Under the pieces are notes generated by a model. The model ran no database searches. It was given only the letters and a program-made list of their open reading frames with translations, and was not told the origin of the DNA. DNA of 8,363 nt from Actinomycetota bacterium (GTDB taxonomy: Bacteria; Actinomycetota; Acidimicrobiia; Acidimicrobiales; Microtrichaceae): assembly GCA_005777415.1 (NCBI GenBank), contig SXMI01000242.1, positions 1 through 8,363 of the forward strand, in the 5' to 3' direction. The stretch's first letter is position 1. Each line of letters opens with the position of its first letter. This document shows, in pieces, positions 1-4,647 of the stretch. Position numbers and translations under genes: made by a program.

Positions 1-1668
1 GCCGGTGCCGAAGTCGTCGACCGCGACCCGGATCCCCTGCTCGGAGAGCTCGCGGAGGTGATGCAGCACCGTGTCGTTCCCGACCATCACGCCGCTCTCG
101 GTCAGCTCGACCCAGAGCCGCACGGGCTCGGCCGACTCGGCGAACTCGATGAGCTCGCTGAGGTCGTGGAGGAACTGCGCCTGACTGAGGTGCGCGGCGG
201 AGACGTTGATGGACACGGACAGGGGTTCCTCGACGAGGTGGGCGAGCCGATCGCGCAGGTCGCCGAGGACGATCTCCACCACCCGTCGCGTGACCTCCGG
301 GATCAGGCCCGACTCCTCGGCGATCGGGATGAACAGGTCCGGCGACACCGGGTTCCCGTCCCGGTCCTCCCAGCGGGCGAGGGCCTCGGCCCCCAGGATC
401 CTTCCGGTGGCCAGTTCCACGGCGGGCTGGTACTGGACGTGCAGGCCATCGAGCCCCTCGGGGGAACGCACGAACATGGCGAGGTTGACCCGCTGGGCGA
501 GTCGGTGGCCGCTGTCCTTGTCGAACGCCACGGCTCGGCCCCCACCCTGCGACTTCGCCTCGCGGAGTGCCGTCTCGGCGGCGCTGATCAGCTCCGTGCC
601 GTGGGAGAAGGAGCCGTCGTCGATGCTGAACCCCATGCTCGCCGTGACGGTGAGCAGTCGCTCGCCGATCGCCACCGGTTGGGACAGGGCGGCGACCAGC
701 CGTCCGGAGATCGCCTCGGCGGAGCTGTCGTCGTCGGCGCCGTCGATGAGCACGGCGTACTCGTCGCTGCCGATGCGGGCGAGGTGGTCCTCGGGTCGGA
801 GCGACTCCCGCAGGCGGGCGGCGACGGCGACCAGCAGCTCGTCGCCGGCCTCGAATCCCATCGCCTCGTTGATCTGGGCGAACTGGTCCAGGTCGATCAG
901 CCCGATGACGGCCCGGGCCGCCGTGCGGGCCGCTCTGCGTTCGGGATCCCATCCGGTGCGATCGTCGCTGTGGTCGCGGGGCGCGCCCGGAGCGACGCTC
1001 TGCTCGAGCAGTTCGGTGAACATCGTGCGGTTGGGCAGGTCCGTCAGCGGGTCGACGAGCTCGACGTGACGGATCCGGTCCTCGGCGGCGAGTCGGCTCA
1101 GCATGGCGGCGATCGAGTCGGCCAGGATGCGCAGCACGTCGAGGTCGTCGCCCGAGAACTCCGCGTGGGCCCGCACGTAGTCGAAGCCGATGAACCCCAG
1201 GAGAGTGCCCCCCGACCGGAGGGGGGCCACGAGCAGCGACCGGATGCCCTGGTCGGCCAGGATCGTGCGGAGGTCGTCCTCGTCGTCGGACAGTGCGTCC
1301 ACGTCCCCGATGTAGACGTGCTCGTCCCGGCCGAACGCGTCCATCCACGGTTCGGCGACCTCGATCGGCACGTTCTGGAGGTTCCCGATCTCGGGCGTGA
1401 TGCCCTCGGCGCACCACTCGTGGGTGTTGCTGAGATGGGCGCCGTCGTGGTCCATGCGGAAGATGTAGGCGCGGTCGACCTCGCAGTAGGTGCCCACGGC
1501 GCCGAGCGCGCGCTCGAGGATCTGGTCGGCGTTGGCCGAGATCGACTCGCTGAACGAACGCATGGTCGAGCGGACGAGTCGGTGGAGCCCGACCAGACGG
1601 ACCGGGTCGTCGGCCGACACGACAGGCCGCCGACGATCAGGCTGGTCCTGGTCTGCTGCACCAGTCAC
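1..1668 (-). CDS. GAF-GGDEF-EAL cyclic-di-GMP signalling protein (3' end cut by window edge)
   Basis: Partial gene: 556 residues from a GTG start at 1668 run in frame to position 1. Domains: a GAF-like sensor at about 40-190, a GGDEF domain from about 200 (entry motif DPLTDLPNR at 206-214) to about 385, and an EAL domain from about 408 onward. The GGDEF signature is GSDEY (300-304), keeping the acidic pair. The inhibitory I-site RPED (291-294) lies exactly five residues upstream, as in feedback-inhibited diguanylate cyclases. The EAL half has EAL (428-430), N488 in INVS, E521 in ELTES and DDFGTG (551-556), so the visible part of the phosphodiesterase site is intact; the later Lys, Glu and Gln lie outside the window. 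Residues 225-250 form a charged insert early in GGDEF. No membrane segment is visible, so it is probably cytosolic. Known for the families: GGDEF makes and EAL degrades c-di-GMP. Which activity dominates here, and what GAF binds, cannot be told. The GTG is chosen because a -10-like box lies 7 bases upstream. Confidence 0.93.
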   Translation of the reverse strand, partial: MTGAADQDQPDRRRPVVSADDPVRLVGLHRLVRSTMRSFSESISANADQILERALGAVGTYCEVDRAYIFRMDHDGAHLSNTHEWCAEGITPEIGNLQNVPIEVAEPWMDAFGRDEHVYIGDVDALSDDEDDLRTILADQGIRSLLVAPLRSGGTLLGFIGFDYVRAHAEFSGDDLDVLRILADSIAAMLSRLAAEDRIRHVELVDPLTDLPNRTMFTELLEQSVAPGAPRDHSDDRTGWDPERRAARTAARAVIGLIDLDQFAQINEAMGFEAGDELLVAVAARLRESLRPEDHLARIGSDEYAVLIDGADDDSSAEAISGRLVAALSQPVAIGERLLTVTASMGFSIDDGSFSHGTELISAAETALREAKSQGGGRAVAFDKDSGHRLAQRVNLAMFVRSPEGLDGLHVQYQPAVELATGRILGAEALARWEDRDGNPVSPDLFIPIAEESGLIPEVTRRVVEIVLGDLRDRLAHLVEEPLSVSINVSAAHLSQAQFLHDLSELIEFAESAEPVRLWVELTESGVMVGNDTVLHHLRELSEQGIRVAVDDFGTG

Positions 1669-1675
1669 GGGGCGG

Positions 1676-1681
1676 ATTCTA
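1676..1681 (-). promoter_or_regulatory. -10 box TAGAAT, leaderless geometry, for the GAF-GGDEF-EAL gene
   Basis: On the minus strand TAGAAT is followed by 7 bases and then the GTG start at 1668. No Shine-Dalgarno sequence fits in the gap, so transcription would begin at or next to the start codon. It lies in the 44-base gap after malQ, suggesting the gene has its own promoter instead of depending on malQ read-through. No good -35 match was found. Confidence 0.55.
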
Positions 1682-1712
1682 GGGAAGCGCCCTCGTTGAT
1701 CGAAACCGCGGG

Positions 1713-3530
1713 TCAGCCCGACGGAGGACGGAGCCCCGAGGCGTGCCCGCCGGGGGGTACGCCATCCGCCCAGGCGAGCGTCGGCAGGGTCTGGCGCCAG
1801 TTCGGGTGAGTGGTCACGGTGCCGGGGAGGTTCGGCCGGTGCGTCAGGCCGAGCGCATCCTCCGGGGTGACCAGCACGACATCGGATCCGGCGCGCCACA
1901 ATCGGCCGGTGGCTGCCGCAGCGACCCGGTCGACCGGGTCGGAGTCGGGCGCACTGCTCAGGTCCGCCAGCCGCTCCCGGAACGCAGCCAGTGCGCCGGG
2001 GTCCGCCGGCAGGCCCGCTGCGAGTCGGTCCTCCTCGTCGGCTCCGGTCCACACACCGGCGATCGTCGGCAGGTCGTGGGTGGTCAGCATGCCGATACCG
2101 AGCCCCGGCCAGTCCTCCGGCGGAGCCTCTTCGAACCACCCGACCCGGTACCCCGCCACGTCCCGCTTCCGGAGCTCGGTGCGGAACTGCTCCTCGACGG
2201 TGCCCAGGTCCTCGCCGATCAACGCGGCCCCGACCCGGGCGGCCTCCATGCACGCGATGTCGAGCAGTTCGGTGCCGAACTGTCGGACGTAGGCGCCGCG
2301 GTCCGGTCCGTGGCCCGGTGGGATGCAGTACAGGCGGGTCAGCCCGACGACGTGGTCGATCCGCAGTCCGCCGCAGTGGCGCAGCGCGGCCCGCACCGTC
2401 TCGATCCACGGCGCGTAGCCGACCTCCCTGAGCCGCCACGGGACGTACGGGGGCAGCCCCCAGTCCTGGCCGAGTTGGTTGAACTCGTCGGGCGGGGCGC
2501 CGATCCGACAGCCTTCGGCGAGCAGGTCCTGGTCCCGCCAGGCGTCGGCGCCGTCGGGGTCGACGCCGACGCTGAGGTCGCCGACCAGGGCGATCCGCCG
2601 GCCGGCCCGCGCCACCTGCCGGTCCAGCTGCACCTGGACCCAGGCCCAGAACGCGATCCGCTCGGCCTGCCGGCCGGCGAACTCCGCCACGCCGGGGAGC
2701 TGCGGGTGCCGGTGCTCGGCGGGGAACCGGTGGCGACCGCCGCCGTGCTGCTCGGCCAGGGCGGCGAACGTGGCGTGCTCCCGGAGTGCTGGCTCGGCGA
2801 GCTCGGGGACCCTCGGACGGCCCAGTGCGTCGAAGATCGCCGCAAGGGCGTCGACCTTCAGCGTCCAGGTCCGCGTCCAGTCGATCAGCGGGTTCCGGTC
2901 GAGCTCCCGCCCGGCGGCCATCCCGACAGCGACGGCCTCGGCGGCCAGTTCGGCGCCGTCGACCTCGTCGACGCGGAGGTAGACGGGCGAGCGGAACCGC
3001 CGCGACGACGGCGAGTACGGGGAGGGCTGGATCGCTCCGGGCACGTGGTCGCCGGTCGGTGAACAGGCCAGCACCCCGGCGCCGCAGGCGGCGGAGCGTT
3101 CGGCGATGTCGTGCACGTCGGCCAGGTCGCCGACCCCCCAGGAACCCTCCGACCTCGCGGAGTGGACCTGCAGCGCCCAGCCCCAGGTCCGGGGGAGCCG
3201 GCGGCTCCGGGCGGGGACGACGAGAACACGGGTCCGGTGGTCGCCGGGCGAGTGCAGGGTGTGGACGCCGACGGGCAGGTCGCCGGGCAGCCGGTCGGCG
3301 ACGGCCACCTCGCCGCCGTCCTCCAGCTCGACGATCCCGGGCGACCACACCTCGGGCGAGTGGCCTGCGGTCACGAACCAGTTGGGGACCTCCGGCGGTC
3401 CGCCCGGATCGCCGAGCGCCCGGTGGAGCGCCTCCCGGGTCGCCGGGTCCGTGTCCCGCCAGACGCCGTGGGTGTCCCACCACCCGGCGGTCACCCGCCA
3501 GTCGTCGGGGGAGTCGCGGTCGTCGTCCAC
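1713..3530 (-). CDS. malQ: 4-alpha-glucanotransferase (amylomaltase, GH77)
   Basis: 605 residues from a GTG start. The enzyme transfers alpha-1,4-glucan segments between maltodextrins in cytosolic maltose/glycogen metabolism. GH77 landmarks appear in order: WALQVHSARSEGSWGVGD (118-135), QPSPYSPSSRRF (168-179), GDLSVGVDPD (317-326), GAPPDEFNQLGQDWGLPP (344-361), LRIDHVVGL (389-397) with the nucleophile D392, GEDLGTV (439-445) with the acid/base E440, TTHDLPT (483-489) with the stabilising D486, and HPNWRQTLP (575-583). The spacing D392 to E440 (48) equals that of E. coli MalQ D448/E496. Residues about 8-110 resemble the extra N-terminal domain found on many bacterial MalQ proteins. An ATG at 3806 in the same frame would add 92 residues but would run antisense through the whole 94-residue gene, so the GTG at 3530 is preferred. 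The gene is divergent from the 94-residue gene and is followed after 44 bases by the c-di-GMP gene. It looks intact and catalytically competent. Confidence 0.95.
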   Translation of the reverse strand: MDDDRDSPDDWRVTAGWWDTHGVWRDTDPATREALHRALGDPGGPPEVPNWFVTAGHSPEVWSPGIVELEDGGEVAVADRLPGDLPVGVHTLHSPGDHRTRVLVVPARSRRLPRTWGWALQVHSARSEGSWGVGDLADVHDIAERSAACGAGVLACSPTGDHVPGAIQPSPYSPSSRRFRSPVYLRVDEVDGAELAAEAVAVGMAAGRELDRNPLIDWTRTWTLKVDALAAIFDALGRPRVPELAEPALREHATFAALAEQHGGGRHRFPAEHRHPQLPGVAEFAGRQAERIAFWAWVQVQLDRQVARAGRRIALVGDLSVGVDPDGADAWRDQDLLAEGCRIGAPPDEFNQLGQDWGLPPYVPWRLREVGYAPWIETVRAALRHCGGLRIDHVVGLTRLYCIPPGHGPDRGAYVRQFGTELLDIACMEAARVGAALIGEDLGTVEEQFRTELRKRDVAGYRVGWFEEAPPEDWPGLGIGMLTTHDLPTIAGVWTGADEEDRLAAGLPADPGALAAFRERLADLSSAPDSDPVDRVAAAATGRLWRAGSDVVLVTPEDALGLTHRPNLPGTVTTHPNWRQTLPTLAWADGVPPGGHASGLRPPSG

Positions 3531-3536
3531 CTTCCC

Positions 3537-3542
3537 AGTCTG
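3537..3542 (-). promoter_or_regulatory. Weak -10-like box CAGACT before malQ
   Basis: On the minus strand CAGACT ends 6 bases before the GTG at 3530, the same geometry as the TAGACT box of the divergent gene. The first base is C instead of the usual T, so the match is weaker. The intervening GGGAAG touches the start codon and is too close to act as a Shine-Dalgarno site. A leaderless transcript is inferred. Confidence 0.35.
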
Positions 3543-3587
3543 GCCCCACCGGCCGGGACCGGTCTCCGGCCGTGCCACATCGGTACC

Positions 3588-3593
3588 TAGACT
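3588..3593 (+). promoter_or_regulatory. -10 box TAGACT, leaderless geometry, for the 94-residue gene
   Basis: TAGACT (in the context CCTAGACT) is followed by six bases, CCCGCC, and then the ATG at 3600. There is no ribosome-binding sequence between, so the transcript should start on or beside the A of ATG. No recognisable -35 element lies 16-18 bases upstream. It shares the 69-base divergent region with the malQ promoter. Confidence 0.6.
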
Positions 3594-3599
3594 CCCGCC

Positions 3600-3884
3600 A
3601 TGGCTGTGTTCGTGGAGCGACGACTCCGGGCGGTGGGGCGCCGTCTCGCCAAGTTGCGGGGTGAGCTCGCCGTTGCCGATGAGCAGCTGGCGCACTTCGC
3701 CGACATCACCGACGACACCCGGATCCGATCGCTGGTCTCCGAGACGCCGCTGGCAGATGTCGAGCACCGTGATGCCGAGCGGACGAGCAGCGCCATGGCC
3801 CGGCACCGCGCCGAGTTGGTCGAACGGATCGCCCGGCTCGAGGCGGAACAGGACGAACTGCTCGACCGGTTCTCGGCGCGCTGA
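3600..3884 (+). CDS. Small conserved-looking helical protein of unknown function
   Basis: 94 residues, ATG start six bases after a TAGACT -10 box. I do not recognise a characterised family. It reads as two charged amphipathic helices, about residues 5-33 and 55-92, with heptad-like spacing of Leu, Ile and Val (for example LVERIARLEAEQDELLDRF near the end), joined by a segment holding DDTRIRSLVSETPLAD (38-53). From memory, that central segment followed by an ELLDR-type ending recurs in small uncharacterised actinobacterial proteins, but I could not check this. There is no signal peptide, membrane segment, cysteine or obvious catalytic motif. A helical hairpin or coiled-coil dimer acting as an adaptor or nucleic-acid-associated protein is possible, but that is a guess. 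Evidence that it is real: an excellent promoter position, coding-like composition, and the fact that opposite-strand readings would clash with it. Confidence 0.8.
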   Translation: MAVFVERRLRAVGRRLAKLRGELAVADEQLAHFADITDDTRIRSLVSETPLADVEHRDAERTSSAMARHRAELVERIARLEAEQDELLDRFSAR

Positions 3885-3889
3885 GCGCC
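3875..3889 (+). terminator. Small hairpin over the stop codon of the 94-residue gene
   Basis: GGCGC (3875-3879) pairs with GCGCC (3885-3889) around a 5-base loop that contains the TGA stop. No T-tract follows. A 5-bp GC stem can arise by chance in DNA this GC-rich, so a terminator role is only tentative. Confidence 0.2.
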
Positions 3890-3923
3890 TCGTCGGCGGC
3901 TCCGGTGGTCCGAGCGGCGTGCC

Positions 3924-3929
3924 TAGACT
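3924..3929 (+). promoter_or_regulatory. -10 box TAGACT for the ANTAR response regulator (leadered)
   Basis: TAGACT, again preceded by CC, lies in the 134-base gap before the response regulator. If transcription starts about 7 bases downstream (near 3936), the mRNA has a leader of about 80 bases ending in a clear Shine-Dalgarno site. This differs from the leaderless arrangement of the neighbouring genes. No -35 match was recognised. Confidence 0.5.
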
Positions 3930-3962
3930 GAACCCGCAGAAGCGCCGAGGTTCCGCCCCTGT

Positions 3963-3988
3963 GGCCCGATCCGGGTTTCGGGTGGGCC
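3963..3988 (+). other. Potential alternative hairpins in the response-regulator leader
   Basis: Two overlapping foldings are visible. CCCGA (3965-3969) can pair with TCGGG (3978-3982) around an 8-base loop, or GGCCC (3963-3967) can pair with GGGCC (3984-3988). They are mutually exclusive where they share CCC. The element ends 20 bases before the ribosome-binding site. This could tune translation or be chance in GC-rich DNA. It does not have the paired six-base loops known for ANTAR target RNAs. Confidence 0.25.
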
Positions 3989-4007
3989 CGGCGGAGATCC
4001 GGAGAAC

Positions 4008-4013
4008 GGAGGG
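4008..4013 (+). promoter_or_regulatory. Ribosome-binding site GGAGGG that fixes a TTG start
   Basis: GGAGGG sits 5 bases before the TTG at 4019 and is the only strong Shine-Dalgarno sequence seen in the window. It supports the TTG start, which gives the normal receiver N-terminus (PTRVVVAEDE). The next methionine falls after the DE acidic pair and would cut the receiver domain. Confidence 0.75.
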
Positions 4014-4018
4014 CGGCG

Positions 4019-4594
4019 TTGCCCACTCGAGTCGTGGTCGCAGAGGACGAGGCCATCATCCGCATGGACCTCCGCGAGCTGCTCGGTGAGGAGGGCTACG
4101 ACGTGGTCGCCGAGTGTGGCCGGGGCGACGAGGCCGTCGAGCTGGTCAGGACCCATCAGCCCGACGTCGCCCTGCTCGACATCAAGATGCCGGGGATGGA
4201 CGGCATCTCGGCCGCCCGCGAGATCGCGGCCGATCGTCTGGCCGCGGTCGTGCTGGTGACGGCGTTCTCGCAGCGGGAGCTGATCGAGGAGGCCGGCGAC
4301 GCCGGTGTCCACGGCTACGTCGTCAAGCCGTTCGAGCGCCACGACCTGGTCCCCGCCATCGAGGTCGCCCTGGCGCGGTTCAGGACGGAGCAGAACCTGG
4401 TGGACCAGGCGACGAGCGCCGAGCAACGACTCGAGTCCCGCAAGGTGATCGACCGCGCCAAGGGGGCGCTCATGGACGGCAGCGGCCTGAGCGAGCAGGC
4501 GGCGTTCGACTTCATCCAGAAGACCGCCATGCAGACCCGTCGCACCATGCGAGATGTCGCCCAGGGCGTGCTGGACGGTGAGCTCCGTCCCTGA
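4019..4594 (+). CDS. pdtaR: ANTAR-domain response regulator, PdtaR-like RNA-binding antiterminator
   Basis: 191 residues. The receiver domain (about 3-120) has the acidic pair D10/E11, the phosphoacceptor D54 in LLDIKMPGMDG, T81 and K103 in VVKPF. The C-terminal ANTAR domain (about 130-187) shows the family pattern: SRKVIDRAKGALM (140-152), GLSEQAAF, IQKTAMQTRRTMRDVAQ (166-182). In this family phosphorylation by a histidine kinase promotes dimerisation and binding to paired-hairpin RNAs, which prevents transcription termination. M. tuberculosis PdtaR (Rv1626, partner PdtaS) has the same architecture and similar length, and like this gene lies upstream of polA. No kinase gene is in the window, as is usual for PdtaR. 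The start is TTG, supported by GGAGGG 5 bases upstream. An ~80-base foldable leader precedes it and a hairpin follows the stop codon. Family assignment is firm; orthology to PdtaR rests on architecture and neighbourhood. Confidence 0.93.
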   Translation: MPTRVVVAEDEAIIRMDLRELLGEEGYDVVAECGRGDEAVELVRTHQPDVALLDIKMPGMDGISAAREIAADRLAAVVLVTAFSQRELIEEAGDAGVHGYVVKPFERHDLVPAIEVALARFRTEQNLVDQATSAEQRLESRKVIDRAKGALMDGSGLSEQAAFDFIQKTAMQTRRTMRDVAQGVLDGELRP

Positions 4595-4619
4595 GCCACC
4601 GCCACCGGCGGTCGTGGCT
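4594..4619 (+). terminator. Hairpin directly after the response regulator stop
   Basis: AGCCA (4594-4598) plus CCGCC (4599-4603) pair with GGCGG (4607-4611) plus TGGCT (4615-4619): ten base pairs, a 3-base loop and a 3-base bulge (TCG, 4612-4614). It begins on the last base of the TGA stop and ends 15 bases before the polA -10 box. There is no T-tract, so it may be a weak or Rho-aided terminator, or an mRNA 3'-end stabiliser insulating polA. Confidence 0.45.
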
Positions 4620-4634
4620 GTCACCATCGGGACC

Positions 4635-4640
4635 TAGGCT
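4635..4640 (+). promoter_or_regulatory. -10 box TAGGCT, leaderless geometry, for polA
   Basis: TAGGCT (in CCTAGGCT) is followed by 7 bases and then the GTG start of polA at 4648. No Shine-Dalgarno sequence lies between. A leaderless polA transcript, independent of the upstream regulator, is inferred. No clear -35 element was found. Confidence 0.55.
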
Positions 4641-4647
4641 CGCCGGC

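Noticed and set aside
58..1809. 583-residue open frame on the plus strand
   Set aside because: It lies opposite the GAF-GGDEF-EAL gene, whose domain motifs are unmistakable. The plus-strand reading has low-complexity composition and no family motif: a high-GC shadow.
1743..3062. 439-residue plus-strand open frame opposite malQ
   Set aside because: No motif and no promoter or ribosome site; malQ catalytic motifs are on the other strand.
3531..3806. 92-residue N-terminal extension of malQ from the ATG at 3806
   Set aside because: It would overlap most of the well-supported 94-residue gene in antisense, its sequence does not resemble the MalQ N-terminal domain, and the GTG at 3530 has a promoter-like box at the right distance.
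3930..4018. ANTAR dual-hexaloop target RNA in the regulator leader
   Set aside because: I looked for two adjacent hairpins with six-base loops carrying A at position 1 and G at position 4 and did not find them; the visible loop is eight bases.
3923..4627. 234-residue minus-strand open frame opposite the response regulator
   Set aside because: Antisense to a clear receiver-ANTAR protein with a good ribosome site.
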